Shown: one piece after another, positions 6,345 through 15,356 of the stretch | How positions within the stretch are numbered: the first letter of the stretch is position 1 | Layout: the number at the start of each line of letters is the position of its first letter | Assembly (NCBI RefSeq): GCF_003112535.1 | Contig: NZ_BEWA01000039.1 | Coordinates: forward strand, 1-33,776 | Length of the DNA: 33,776 nucleotides | Reading direction: 5' to 3' | DNA from: Streptomyces rishiriensis | GTDB taxonomy: Bacteria; Actinomycetota; Actinomycetes; Streptomycetales; Streptomycetaceae | Notes under the pieces: model-generated | Database searches by the model: none | What the model was told of the DNA's origin: nothing | Seen by the model: only the letters and a program-made list of their open reading frames with translations | Translations under genes and position numbers: made by a program

Positions 6345-7149
6345 GAAGGAACTGCTACACCATCCGCCGGCCCTGATACTCCGCCGGCTCTCTGTTTCCG
6401 CAGACCCGACCTGAATGCCGTCGGGGGTGCGGGGATCGCGGTTGCTCGACCGGAGACCACCTCACTATCGATGTCCTGCGGTACCCGGGTCCAAGAATTC
6501 CTCCCGGGCGATCCTGATGGCGCTGGGCTCCTCCGTTCTTCCCTCTTGATCAACTACTCACTGACGGGAACTGCGTGTTGCTGAACTGCGAACTGCTGTG
6601 TTGCGAACTGCTGGTAATGCCAACTGCTGGTGACCTCGAAACAGCGCCACCCTTCGGCAGCCAGCCCCGTCGCCCGTCCTGCGTCTGCCCTGGCTTGGAA
6701 CCCCACTGCCGAACTTCCCGGTACGCGCGCCCGCAGCCGACGCCTTTACCGAGGCACTGCTCACTGACTTCACTGCCGGGTACTGCGAACTTCACTTGCG
6801 GGTACTGACACTGCATACTGCGGCACTGCTTGCGGCGGCCCCTGATCACTGCGGGCCACCCGGTGCGGTCGTCAGTCCCGTCGCCGTCCTGCGACCGCTC
6901 TGGCTTCGGAACTCCACCACCGCACCGTCCTGCGAACGGCAACTGCGTGTACTGCTGCCCGGCAGTTCATCTCTGCCGGGCTCGCTCGATCTCGGCTACG
7001 AGAGAAACCATAACCACACCACCACCCAATGTCTACTCCGGCGAGTACAGATTTCCATGCGCTCAAAGATGAGGTAACCCGATGCGAGCCGAGCGGGTGA
7101 TGCCCTCCGCCACCGGCTGCTGGTTGCCGTCCGGGGTGCCGGCCCCCGT
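6345..7149. other. Gene-free stretch with an ACTGC repeat cluster and a diverged duplication
   Basis: No convincing gene in about 800 bp: frames here have atypical composition. ACTGC occurs 15 times on the plus strand between 6570 and 6955, many 7-8 or 15-16 bp apart and usually as (G/C)AACTGC. A block at 6669-6706 recurs in diverged form at 6880-6917 (shared core GTCCTGCG...CTGGCTT..GGAAC), about 211 bp apart, implying an old tandem duplication. Downstream it is AT-richer (AGAGAAACCATAACCACACCACC near 7000-7025 holds an A/C-rich run). The role is unknown. Confidence 0.55.
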
Positions 7150-7980
7150 TCAGTGACCCTGTGCGTGCGCCTCCCCCACGTCCTTGCGGGTCACGGCCAG
7201 GTGGACGACCAGGCCGAGGATGACGGCCAGGAAGAGCCCGCTGGTGACGACGGTGCCGAACCCGAGGCCGCCGTCGCCGGTCGGCTGGGAGAGGTAGTCG
7301 CCGATCGAGGCCCCCAGGGGGCGGGTGAGGATGTAGGCGATCCAGAAGCTCCACACCGCGTCCAGGCCCAGCGCGAAGTGCGCGATCGCCACGGCGGCGA
7401 TGGCCAGGGCGAACAGGACCGCCGCGAGCCAGTAGCCCAGGTCCATGCGCTCGGAGACCAGGTCGCCGCTCGCCGTCCCGAGGGCGAAGGTGAACAGCAC
7501 GGCCAGCCAGTAGTACGCCTCGCGGCTGGTGGTGTCGATGCTGTGGATGGACAGGGTGCGCTCGCGCCGGTACCAGATGACGAACACGACGGCGAGGAGG
7601 ACGGCGAACACGGCGGTGGTCACCTCCAGCGGCACACCCATGTTGTCGGTGAGGTTGTCGCTGATCAGGGTGCCGACGACGCTGATGAGGGCGACGGCGA
7701 GCCAGTACACGCCCGCGCGGTACGCCGTGGTGCGGAACTGGACGACGAGGACCACCGCGAGCAGCGCGCTCATGACCACGGACACGCCGGTCAGGCCCAG
7801 GCCGGCTTTCTCGTTCAGCAGGTCGGCCGCGGTCTCGCCGACCGTCGTGCACAGCACCTTGATGATCCAGAAGTAGGCGGTGACCTCGGGGACCTTGTTC
7901 CAGCGCAGACGGCGTGAGGGGTGAGCGGAGGCGCTCGTGCCCGGTTCGGCCTCGGGAGTCTCGGAGAGCTCATAGGTCAT
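7150..7980 (-). CDS. DUF347 / COG4705 repeat membrane protein
   Basis: 276 aa, about eight membrane segments arranged as four internal repeats, each ending in a G-(T/A)-x-x-(S/G)-D core. Repeat 1 (29-55) contains IIKVLCTTVGETAADLL, repeat 2 (88-117) VVGTLISDNL, repeat 3 (150-176) YYWLAVLFTFALGTASGDL, and repeat 4 (207-233) ILTRPLGASIGDYLSQP. This is the pattern of the DUF347 repeat family of uncharacterised membrane-anchored proteins. The conserved polar GTxxGD turns inside membrane repeats suggest a small-ion or metabolite path, but the substrate is not known to me. It is divergent from the symporter gene, 91 bp away. No clear Shine-Dalgarno precedes the ATG. Confidence 0.78.
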   Translation of the reverse strand: MTYELSETPEAEPGTSASAHPSRRLRWNKVPEVTAYFWIIKVLCTTVGETAADLLNEKAGLGLTGVSVVMSALLAVVLVVQFRTTAYRAGVYWLAVALISVVGTLISDNLTDNMGVPLEVTTAVFAVLLAVVFVIWYRRERTLSIHSIDTTSREAYYWLAVLFTFALGTASGDLVSERMDLGYWLAAVLFALAIAAVAIAHFALGLDAVWSFWIAYILTRPLGASIGDYLSQPTGDGGLGFGTVVTSGLFLAVILGLVVHLAVTRKDVGEAHAQGH

Positions 7981-8071
7981 GGGCAGGACGTTGCCAGCGG
8001 TTACCTGAACGCATCCTGACTGCCGCGCGGCTTTCCCCGCCCGCCGGGCCCGGCCCGATCACGATGGGGCC

Positions 8072-9109
8072 ATGCACACTCGCGCCGCGTCCTGGCTGCG
8101 GCACCGGCTCGGCCGTGTCATCGTCCTCGCCTACGCCTTCGCCCTGATCCTGCCCGGACCCGGCCTGTGGCTGCGCCACCCCCATCCCTTGCCGCCGACG
8201 CACCTGACGCTGCGCACCGCACCGTTCCTGCTGTCCCTGGTGCTGTTCTCGGCGGGGCTCCGGGTGCCCGTCCGCGCGCTGGGCGGCCTGCTGAGGCATC
8301 CGAAGGCGCTGCTCGCCGGGCTCGTGCTGCACCTGGCGATCCCCCTGGCGGTGGTGCCGCTCGTCGCGTTCCTGCTGCGACGCACCCCCGACACCGACGG
8401 CGGCAGCGGGCTGCTCACCGCGATGATCCTCGTCGTGGCGATGCCCGTCGCCGCCGGGGCCACCGTGTGGACCGACAAGGGCGACGGCGACCAGCCGACG
8501 ATGGTGGGCCTCGTCCTGGCCTCCACCCTCCTCAGCCCGCTCACCACTCCCCTGCTGCTGGCAACGCTGTCGCCGCTGCTCAGCGGCGGCTACGCGCCCA
8601 CCCTCGCCGCCACCGGCCGACTGGCCCAGGGCGGATTCGCCCTCACCGCCGTGGTCCTTCCCTGTGCGGCGGGCATGCTGAGCGCGCTCGTCCTGCCGGA
8701 GCGGTGGCTGGGCCGTCTCGTCACGACGGCGGCGCCGGCGGCCATGGCCGGCTCGCTGGTCCTGACCTACGTCAACGCCAGCGGCGCCCTCGGATCCGTG
8801 GTCGCCCGGCCACGCCCGCTGCTGTTCGCCGCGGCTCTGGCCGTGGCCGCCCTGGTCTGCCTGCTCTCCTTCGTCCTGGGCCGGGTCGCCGCGCGCGCTC
8901 TGCGGCTGGAGGCGGGTACCGCATCGTCGCTCACGCTCGCCTGCGGCATGAACAACAGCAGCGCGAGCGCGGTGCTGATCACCGCGTCCCTGCCCGACAA
9001 GCCTCACCTGCTGCTGCCGGTCCTGGCCTACGGGCTGCTGCAGAAGACCGCCGCGAGCCGGATCGTCACCCGCCTCCGATCCGCTCCCGCGCCCACGGCA
9101 GACGCCTGA
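8072..9109 (+). CDS. Bile acid:sodium symporter (BASS/SBF)-family transporter
   Basis: 345 aa, 9-10 membrane segments. The segment with MILVVAMPVAAGATVWTDKG (about 117-136) and the later LACGMNNSSASAVLITASLP (about 288-307) are typical of the two discontinuous core helices of this Na+-coupled carboxylate/sterol transporter family. Actinobacterial members generally have unknown substrates (organic anions or precursors rather than bile acids). GGGG lies just before the ATG at 8072. It ends 7 bp before the convergent histidine kinase stop, leaving no room for a terminator. Confidence 0.75.
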   Translation: MHTRAASWLRHRLGRVIVLAYAFALILPGPGLWLRHPHPLPPTHLTLRTAPFLLSLVLFSAGLRVPVRALGGLLRHPKALLAGLVLHLAIPLAVVPLVAFLLRRTPDTDGGSGLLTAMILVVAMPVAAGATVWTDKGDGDQPTMVGLVLASTLLSPLTTPLLLATLSPLLSGGYAPTLAATGRLAQGGFALTAVVLPCAAGMLSALVLPERWLGRLVTTAAPAAMAGSLVLTYVNASGALGSVVARPRPLLFAAALAVAALVCLLSFVLGRVAARALRLEAGTASSLTLACGMNNSSASAVLITASLPDKPHLLLPVLAYGLLQKTAASRIVTRLRSAPAPTADA

Positions 9110-9116
9110 ACGGTCT

Positions 9117-10445
9117 TCAGTAACCGCCTTCGGAGTCGGTTTCCTCCTGGCGTACGGGGACGAGCAGGGTGAAGGCGGTGGGGCGGCGGCCGGTCAGGGA
9201 GAGCCTCCCGCCGAGGGAGACGGCCAGGTCGCGGGCGAGGGACAGCCCGATGCCGGAGCCCGGTTCCGCGCCGGTGTGACCGCGGTCGAACAGCAGTGGC
9301 GCCTCGCCGCCCACCGCGCCCTCGTCGGTGACGTCGAAGGCGACGGCTTCGCCGAGGTCGCGGGCCATGAGGCGTACGGTGCCGTGCCCGTGGACACGGG
9401 CGTTGTCCAGCAGGACGCCGAGGATCTCGGTGACGGGGACGCCCGGGACGCGAACATCGTCCGCCACCCCAAGGGCCCCTGCCTCCAGGCGTCTGCCGTC
9501 GCGGGCGAACATTCCGTGCCAGCGCGCCTCGATCTCGCGCAGCAGCCGTGGCACGGAGGCGTCCGGCGCGGGCCGGCGCGCCAGACCGCGGGAGCGGGAC
9601 AGGCGCAGCACCTCCTCCACCGTGCCGTGCAGGCGGCGTGTGGTGGCCAGGGCCTCCTCCAGGGCGGCCCGCGTCCGAGCGTCGTCGTCCTGGGCGAGCC
9701 CCGACTCCAGGGTGAGCTGGAGCCCGGTCAGCGGAGTGCGCAGCTGGTGGGAGGCGTTGGCGGTGAAGTCCCTTTCGTGGCGCAGGAGTTCGGTCAGGCT
9801 GTGCAGCATCTCGTTGTGGGTGCGCGCGACCTGGTCGATCTCGGCGACGCTGCTGGGGGCGGCCCGGGCGCTCAGGTCACCCGCGGTGACAGCCTGACAG
9901 TGCCGGGAGAGGTCCTCCAGCGGCACCGCCAGCACCCGCGCCTGATGGCGGGCGACGAGGACGGCCACCGTCAGCGCGAGGGCGCAGCCCCCCGCGAGGA
10001 CCGCCCAGACGAGCAGGACGCGGTCACGTACGGCGGATGCCGGTGAGGAGGCCCGGACGACGCCGATCACCCGCTCGGCGTGCGAGACGGGCACGGCGAC
10101 GACCAGGTCACCGCCCGACCGGCCGCGCATCACCTCCGCGGCCAGTGCCCGTCGCACGACGCTGTCGCCGGGACGGGGCCCGGTGCCGGCCCGCAGCCGC
10201 TGCCCGGGGTCGTACAGTCCGAGGCGTCCGCCGGCCGGTGGCGCGGGCAGTTCCACGGGGTCGCCGGTCGTGTAGTCCGGGCTGACGCGTACGGCGCCGG
10301 ACAGGGCCGCCCGTTCCAGGGTGTCGCGCTGGTCGGCGTACAGGGACGACCTGATCGCCAGGGCCAGCGGGACGGCGAGGAGGACGACGGCGACCAGGGC
10401 GGCGGTGAGGGCGACTCGCACCACGCGCTGTCTCATGCCCCCCAT
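9117..10445 (-). CDS. Sensor histidine kinase (OmpR/EnvZ-type partner)
   Basis: 442 aa membrane kinase. TM1 ~8-32, extracytoplasmic sensor ~33-142, TM2 ~143-165, HAMP ~166-220, dimerisation/phosphoacceptor box with His233 in FTANASHQLRTPLTG, then an ATPase domain with the N-box ILGVLLDNARVHG and a glycine-rich GSGIGLSLARDLA. The D-x-G (G1) box is weak: it reads DEGAVGG rather than the usual DxGxG. No response regulator is adjacent on this strand; the likely partner is the OmpR-type regulator at 15357-16085, across the divergent lipoprotein-ABC operon. An internal ATG at 10436 is an alternative start. Confidence 0.85.
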   Translation of the reverse strand: MGGMRQRVVRVALTAALVAVVLLAVPLALAIRSSLYADQRDTLERAALSGAVRVSPDYTTGDPVELPAPPAGGRLGLYDPGQRLRAGTGPRPGDSVVRRALAAEVMRGRSGGDLVVAVPVSHAERVIGVVRASSPASAVRDRVLLVWAVLAGGCALALTVAVLVARHQARVLAVPLEDLSRHCQAVTAGDLSARAAPSSVAEIDQVARTHNEMLHSLTELLRHERDFTANASHQLRTPLTGLQLTLESGLAQDDDARTRAALEEALATTRRLHGTVEEVLRLSRSRGLARRPAPDASVPRLLREIEARWHGMFARDGRRLEAGALGVADDVRVPGVPVTEILGVLLDNARVHGHGTVRLMARDLGEAVAFDVTDEGAVGGEAPLLFDRGHTGAEPGSGIGLSLARDLAVSLGGRLSLTGRRPTAFTLLVPVRQEETDSEGGY

Positions 10446-10500
10446 CTTGCGGGCCCCCGACCGGCCCGGACGGGGTGCGCCACGCGCTTTTGCCGTCGCC

Positions 10501-10543
10501 TAACCGTCGGCGTGCGGGGCGTTAACCGGCGGCCTCCTAGCGT
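10501..10543 (+). promoter_or_regulatory. Candidate promoter with paired TAACCG operator half-sites
   Basis: TAACCGTCGGCG (10501) and TAACCGGCGGCC (10523) are direct repeats 22 bp apart, two helical turns, just upstream of TAGCGT (10538-10543), a plausible -10 for the lipoprotein operon. Such spacing is typical of OmpR/PhoB-family regulators that activate from the -35 region. The promoter call is inferred. Confidence 0.45.
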
Positions 10544-10565
10544 CGGTGGCGTGGCCGGAAGGCGG

Positions 10566-10598
10566 TTCCCCGGCAGTTCCCCGGCAGTTCCCCGGCAG
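10566..10598 (+). repeat. Three perfect tandem 11-bp repeats TTCCCCGGCAG
   Basis: Exact triplet of TTCCCCGGCAG followed by a partial fourth TTCC, ending 21 bp before the lipoprotein ATG. An 11-bp direct-repeat period is the classic footprint of OmpR/PhoB winged-helix regulators. Placed downstream of the predicted -10, it could repress or be a second control point. The Shine-Dalgarno GGGAGG lies at 10605-10610. Confidence 0.6.
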
Positions 10599-10619
10599 TT
10601 CCTCGGGAGGGCAGTGAGC

Positions 10620-11252
10620 ATGTCGTACACACGTACTTCCGCCGGCGTCGTCGTAGTGACGGTGGTCGCCGCGGTGATCGCGGGGTGTTCCGGATCGTCG
10701 TCCGGGATACAGTCCGGCTCGGGTTCCGCGGTGTCGTCCGCGTCGCCGGCGCAGCCGAGCCCCGCACCCACCGAGTCGAACCCGCCCGGTGACATCCCCG
10801 ACAACCAGGTGTATGTGACCTACCGGCCCACCAGCGGCTTCACCGGGTTCACGGTGAAGGTGCCGGAGGGCTGGGCCCGCACCGACAAGGGCGCCACGAC
10901 CGTGTTCACCGACAAGCTGAACAGCGTCAGGATCACGACGGCCGCCGCCTCCGCCGCGCCGACCTTCGCCTCGGTCACGAACACCGTCGTACCCCAACTG
11001 CGCACCCAGGTGCCGAATTTCGCGTCCCCGAAGGTCACGCGGGTGACCCGTCACGCGGGGCAGGTCGTCCTTCTCACCTATCAGGGCGACTCGGCCAAGG
11101 ATCCGGTCACCGGCAAGGTGGTGCGGGACGCGTTCGAGCGGTACGCCTTCTACCGTCAGGGCCACGAGGTGGACCTGACGCTGTCCGGACCGGTGAACGC
11201 CGACAACGTCGATCCGTGGCGGACCGTCAGCGACTCGTTCGCGTGGCGGTGA
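10620..11252 (+). CDS. Secreted lipoprotein of the ABC/two-component module
   Basis: 210 aa. Lipoprotein signal peptide: hydrophobic stretch 9-20 and lipobox VIAGC with Cys23 as the lipidated residue, followed by a Ser/Gly/Pro-rich linker to ~60. The mature domain (about 66-210) contains VYVTYRPTSGFTGFTVKVPE and DAFERYAFYRQGHEVDLTLS, reminiscent of small surface lipoproteins that bind or present ligands; no exact family was recognised. Start ATG 10620 has GGGAGG upstream. Its TGA overlaps the GTG start of the next ATPase (GTGA), showing translational coupling. It may act as a substrate or signal receptor for the transporter or the divergent kinase. Confidence 0.8.
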   Translation: MSYTRTSAGVVVVTVVAAVIAGCSGSSSGIQSGSGSAVSSASPAQPSPAPTESNPPGDIPDNQVYVTYRPTSGFTGFTVKVPEGWARTDKGATTVFTDKLNSVRITTAAASAAPTFASVTNTVVPQLRTQVPNFASPKVTRVTRHAGQVVLLTYQGDSAKDPVTGKVVRDAFERYAFYRQGHEVDLTLSGPVNADNVDPWRTVSDSFAWR

Positions 11253-11989
11253 GTGCGATGCCCATGGGTACGTCGCACGACGACGTGGTGCTGGCCGCCC
11301 GGGAGCTGTACCGCTTCTACCGGGCGGGCGAGGAGGAGACGCTCGCGTTGCGCGGGGTGTCGCTGCGGGTGCGGCGGGGGGAGACGGTCGCCGTCGTCGG
11401 CCCGTCGGGGGCGGGCAAGTCGACCCTGCTGGCGTGCCTGGCCGGTCTCGACGAGCCGTCGGGCGGCGAGGTCCGGGTGTCGGGGGTGCGGATCAGCCAC
11501 CGGCCCGAGACCGAGCGCTCCCGGCTGCGTGCCCGGCATCTGGGCGTGCTCCTTCAGTCGCGCAACCTGCTGCCGCATCTGTCCGTGCGCGACAACATCC
11601 GACTCGCCCAGCACGCGGTGCGCGGCCGGCCAGCCGTACGGGCCCCGGCGCTGCTGGAGCAGGTGGGGCTCGGGCAGCGGGCGGGCGCGCTGCCGCGGCA
11701 GTTGTCCGGCGGTGAGCTGGCGCGCGCCGGACTGGCCGTCGCGCTGGCCAACTCCCCGGCCGTGCTGCTGGCCGACGAGCCTACCGGCGAACTCGACGGC
11801 GGCACCGAGGAGTTGGTGCTGCGGATGCTGCGGGACCGGGCGGCTGACGGCTGCGCGGTGCTGATCGTGACGCACAGCGCGGAGGCGGTGCGGGGCGCCG
11901 ACCGGGTGATCGCACTGGACGACGGGCGGGCCCACGAGGGACACGAAGGAACCGCTCACGCGAAGGAGCCCGGTCATGTCTTCCGCTGA
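11249..11989 (+). CDS. ABC transporter ATPase (MacB/LolD-like), first copy
   Basis: 246 aa, powering the FtsX-type permease downstream. Walker A GPSGAGKST (51-59), Q-loop Gln103, signature LSGGE (152-156), Walker B VLLADE with catalytic Glu177, D-loop GELD and His209 in VTHS are all intact, so it should hydrolyse ATP. The GTG at 11249 is chosen because it forms a GTGA overlap with the lipoprotein stop; ATGs at 11258 and 11264 are in-frame alternatives. The end overlaps the second ATPase by 14 bp. The tail is His/Glu-rich. Confidence 0.9.
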   Translation: MSAMPMGTSHDDVVLAARELYRFYRAGEEETLALRGVSLRVRRGETVAVVGPSGAGKSTLLACLAGLDEPSGGEVRVSGVRISHRPETERSRLRARHLGVLLQSRNLLPHLSVRDNIRLAQHAVRGRPAVRAPALLEQVGLGQRAGALPRQLSGGELARAGLAVALANSPAVLLADEPTGELDGGTEELVLRMLRDRAADGCAVLIVTHSAEAVRGADRVIALDDGRAHEGHEGTAHAKEPGHVFR

Positions 11990-12665
11990 CCTGCTCGTCT
12001 CCTGCCGGGGCGTCGCGCTCACCTTCGGCCGGGGCCCCGCCGCCGTGGTGGCCGTGCACGGCGCCGACCTGGACGTCCGCTCCGGCGACCGGCTGGCGGT
12101 CGTGGGCCCGTCCGGGTCGGGGAAGTCGTCCCTGCTGCATCTGCTGGCCGGGCTGGAACGCCCCACCAGCGGAACGATCGACCGGCCCGGACTCGACGGG
12201 CCGCGGGACATCGGTCTCGTCTTCCAGGCCGACAGCCTGATCCCCGCCCTGGACGTCACCGAGAACACCGCGCTGCCGCTGATGCTCGCCGGACGGCGGG
12301 TGGAGGAGACCACCCGCCCGGTCGCCGAGGCGCTCGACGTGGTCGGCGCGGCCGGGCTGGCCGACCGGCTGCCCGACGAGATCTCCGGGGGTCAGGCCCA
12401 GCGGGTGGCCGTGGCCCGCGTCCTGGCGCAGGCGCCCCGGCTGATCCTCGCCGACGAGCCCACCGGCCGCCTCGACCACACCACCGGCGCCCGCGTCCTG
12501 GACGCCCTGCTCGCGGCGGCCGACCGGACGGGCGCGGCCCTCGTCGTCACCACCCACGACCCGGCCGTGGCCGCCCGGCTCACCGTCCGCCGGATCATGC
12601 GCGACGGCCGGTTGCTCGCACCCGAGCCAGCCGACGCGCCGGACCCACGAGGGAGCCTGTCATGA
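11976..12665 (+). CDS. ABC transporter ATPase (MacB/LolD-like), second copy
   Basis: 229 aa. Walker A GPSGSGKSS (44-52), Q-loop Gln84, signature ISGGQ (136-140), Walker B LILADE with Glu161, His194 in TTHD. It is only moderately like the first ATPase and carries a canonical SGGQ signature, so the pair probably forms a heterodimer on one large permease. Its ATG overlaps the previous gene by 14 bp, and its TGA overlaps the permease ATG (ATGA at 12662). Confidence 0.9.
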   Translation: MSSADLLVSCRGVALTFGRGPAAVVAVHGADLDVRSGDRLAVVGPSGSGKSSLLHLLAGLERPTSGTIDRPGLDGPRDIGLVFQADSLIPALDVTENTALPLMLAGRRVEETTRPVAEALDVVGAAGLADRLPDEISGGQAQRVAVARVLAQAPRLILADEPTGRLDHTTGARVLDALLAAADRTGAALVVTTHDPAVAARLTVRRIMRDGRLLAPEPADAPDPRGSLS

Positions 12666-15304
12666 TCACCGCCTGGGCGGGCGGACTCGCACGCCACCGC
12701 ATCGGACGGCTCCTCGCCGCCGTCGCCGGGATCGCCCTCGCCGTCGGCCTGGTCGCCGCGCTCGGTTCCTTCCTCACCGCGTCCAAGGCGACCATGACCC
12801 AGCGGGCGGTCCGCTCGGTCGCCGTGGACTGGCAGGTCGAGGTACAGCCCGGCGCCGACCCGAACGCCGTCCGGGCGCTGGTGCGGGCCACACCCGGCAC
12901 ACAGGCCGCGCTGCCCGTCGGCTTCGCCCGCACCACCGGCTTCACCGCCACCGTGCAGGGCAGCACCCAGACGACCGGCCCCGGCGTCGCGCTCGGCCTC
13001 CCGGCCGACTACCGCAGCCGCTTCCCCGACGAGCTGCGCACGCTCTCCGGCTCCGGCACCGGCGTCCTGCTCGCCCAGCAGACCGCCTCCAACCTCCACG
13101 CGGCCCCCGGCGACACCATCGGCGTACGGCTGCCGGGCGCCGGGCTGCGCCAGGTGCGGGTGGACGGCGTGGTCGACCTGCCCCAGGCCGACTCGCTGTT
13201 CCAGAAGGTCGGCGCGCCCACGCAGTCGCAGCCGGCCGCTCCGCCGGACAACGTCGTCCTGCTGCCCGCCGCGCGGTTCGCCTCCCTCACCCGGGGAGCC
13301 ACCGACGTCACCACGCAGATCCACGTGGCCCGTGACGCGAAGCTGCCGTCCGACCCGGCCGCCGCCTTCTCCTCGGTGACCGGCGCCGCCCACAACCTGG
13401 AGGCCAGGTCGGCGGGCACCGCGCTGGTCGGGAACAATCTCGGCGCCGCGCTCGACTCCGCCCGCCAAGACGCCCTCTACGCCCAGATCCTCTTCCTCTT
13501 CCTCGGTGTCCCCGGCGCCGTCCTGGCCGCCGCCCTGACCGCGGCGGTCGCCTCGGCCGGCGGCGAACGGCGCCGCCGGGAGCAGGGCCTGCTGCGGCTG
13601 CGCGGGCTGCGGCCCCGTCAGATCACCGCGCTCGCGGGCCTGGAGGCCGCGCTGGTGGGGGTGGCCGGCGGCCTCGCGGGTCTCGGGCTCGCCGCGCTGA
13701 CCGGCCGTATCGCCTTCGGCTCCGCCTCCTTCGGGGCGAGCGCGGGCGCCTGGGCGCTCTGGTACGCCATCGCTTTCGTCCTCGGCGTGGCCGTGGCCGC
13801 CGGGGCGGTGCTCGTGCCCGCCCTGCGGGATCTGCGCACGGTGACCGTCGCGGACACCAGGAAGGAGCCGGGCGGATCCCGTTCACCCTGGTGGCTGCGG
13901 TACGGCCTGGACTTCGCGCTGCTGATCGGCTCGCTGCTGGTCTTCCGCGCCTCCTCCGGCAACCAGTACGCCCTGGTCCTCGCTCCGGAGGGCGTGCCCA
14001 GCGTCTCCGTCTCCTACTGGGCGTTCCTCGGGCCTGCCCTGCTGTGGCTCGGCGCGGCGCTGCTGCTGTGGCGGCTGACCCTGCTGGCTCTCGCCCACGG
14101 CCGACGGGCGATGGCCCGCCTCGCCCGTCCGCTGACCGCGACCCTCGCCACGACCACGGCGGCCGTGCTGTCGCGCCGTCGGCGTCCGCTGGCCCGCTCG
14201 GTGGTGCTGCTCGCCCTCGCCGTGTCGTTCGCGATCTCCACGGCCGTCTTCAACTCCACCTACCGCCAGCAGTCCGAGGTCGACGCCCGCCTCACCAACG
14301 GCGCGGACGTCACCGTCACCGAACCGCCCGGCGCCCAGGTGCCGGCGAGCGCGGCGGGCAGACTGAAGGTCTCCGGCGTCCGGCACGTCGAGCCCCTCCA
14401 GCACCGCTACGCCTATGTCGGCGCGGACCTCCAGGACCTCTACGGCGTCCGGCCCGCCACCGTCGCGAAGGCGACCTCGCTCCAGGACGCCTACTTCGCG
14501 GGCGGCACCGCCGGTCAGCTGATGCGGCGGCTCACCCAGCACCCCGACAACCTGCTGGTCAGTGCGGAGACCGTGCACGACTTCCAGCTCTCCCCCGGCG
14601 ACACCGTCAACCTCCGGGTCCAGGACGCCCGTACGAAGGCGCTGCGTACCGTGCCCTTCCACTACGCGGGGATCGTCAAGGAGTTCCCGACCGCGCCGAA
14701 GGACAGCTTCTTCGTCGCCAACGCGGCCTACGTGGCCAAGGCGACCGGCAGCGACGCGGTCGGCGCGTTCCTGCTCGACACGGGCGGCAGCCATCAGCAG
14801 CGGATCGCCGCACATCTGCGCGAGCAGCTCGGCACCGGCGCCACGGTCACCGACCTCACACAGACGCGCGGCACGGTCGGCACCAGCCTCACCTCCGTCG
14901 ACCTGGCCGGGCTCACCCGCGTCGAACTCGCCTTCGCCGTCCTGCTGGCCGCCGGAGCCGGCGGCCTGGTCCTCGCCCTCGGACTCGCCGAGCGCCGCCG
15001 CACCTTCGCCGTCGCCACCGTCCTCGGCGCCCGCAGCGGCCAACTGCGCGGCATGGTCCTCACCGAGGCCCTGCTGCTGGCCGCCGGCGGGCTGGCCGGG
15101 GGCGCGCTCATCGGGTGGGCGCTGTCCGAGATGCTCGTGAAGGTCCTGACGGGCGTCTTCGATCCGCCGCCCGCGAGCCTGTCGGTGCCCGGCGGCTACC
15201 TGGCCCTGACCGCGGGCGCGGCCGTCGTCGCGGTACTGGGCGCCGCGCTGAACGGCATCCGCAGCGCCGGCCGGCCCGCCGTGGAGGAACTGCGTGATCT
15301 GTGA
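12662..15304 (+). CDS. FtsX-like ABC permease, 880 aa
   Basis: Large MacB/LolCE-type permease with about ten membrane segments. TM1 ~15-38 is followed by an extracellular domain (~40-265). The first FtsX core (~270-400) contains the basic cytoplasmic loop GGERRRREQGLLRLRGLRPR. Middle segments (~410-530) precede a second extracellular domain (~535-750), and the second FtsX core (~752-870) holds GLAERRRTFAVATVLGAR. It is a fused two-core permease, which explains one permease for two ATPases. Such systems drive extrusion or mechanotransmission (peptide-antibiotic detoxification, lipoprotein release, signalling to kinases) rather than classic import. The substrate is unknown. Confidence 0.9.
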   Translation: MITAWAGGLARHRIGRLLAAVAGIALAVGLVAALGSFLTASKATMTQRAVRSVAVDWQVEVQPGADPNAVRALVRATPGTQAALPVGFARTTGFTATVQGSTQTTGPGVALGLPADYRSRFPDELRTLSGSGTGVLLAQQTASNLHAAPGDTIGVRLPGAGLRQVRVDGVVDLPQADSLFQKVGAPTQSQPAAPPDNVVLLPAARFASLTRGATDVTTQIHVARDAKLPSDPAAAFSSVTGAAHNLEARSAGTALVGNNLGAALDSARQDALYAQILFLFLGVPGAVLAAALTAAVASAGGERRRREQGLLRLRGLRPRQITALAGLEAALVGVAGGLAGLGLAALTGRIAFGSASFGASAGAWALWYAIAFVLGVAVAAGAVLVPALRDLRTVTVADTRKEPGGSRSPWWLRYGLDFALLIGSLLVFRASSGNQYALVLAPEGVPSVSVSYWAFLGPALLWLGAALLLWRLTLLALAHGRRAMARLARPLTATLATTTAAVLSRRRRPLARSVVLLALAVSFAISTAVFNSTYRQQSEVDARLTNGADVTVTEPPGAQVPASAAGRLKVSGVRHVEPLQHRYAYVGADLQDLYGVRPATVAKATSLQDAYFAGGTAGQLMRRLTQHPDNLLVSAETVHDFQLSPGDTVNLRVQDARTKALRTVPFHYAGIVKEFPTAPKDSFFVANAAYVAKATGSDAVGAFLLDTGGSHQQRIAAHLREQLGTGATVTDLTQTRGTVGTSLTSVDLAGLTRVELAFAVLLAAGAGGLVLALGLAERRRTFAVATVLGARSGQLRGMVLTEALLLAAGGLAGGALIGWALSEMLVKVLTGVFDPPPASLSVPGGYLALTAGAAVVAVLGAALNGIRSAGRPAVEELRDL

Positions 15305-15356
15305 GCGGCCGGGAGCGGGCGCGCCGAGCGGCTCGCCCGCTCCTACGCTGTCCAGC

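Noticed and set aside
6550..6942. 130-codon minus-strand frame ending in a Ser/Gln/Phe-rich tail
   Set aside because: Its repetitive tail is simply the ACTGC repeat read in another frame; composition and lack of a ribosome-binding site do not support a gene.
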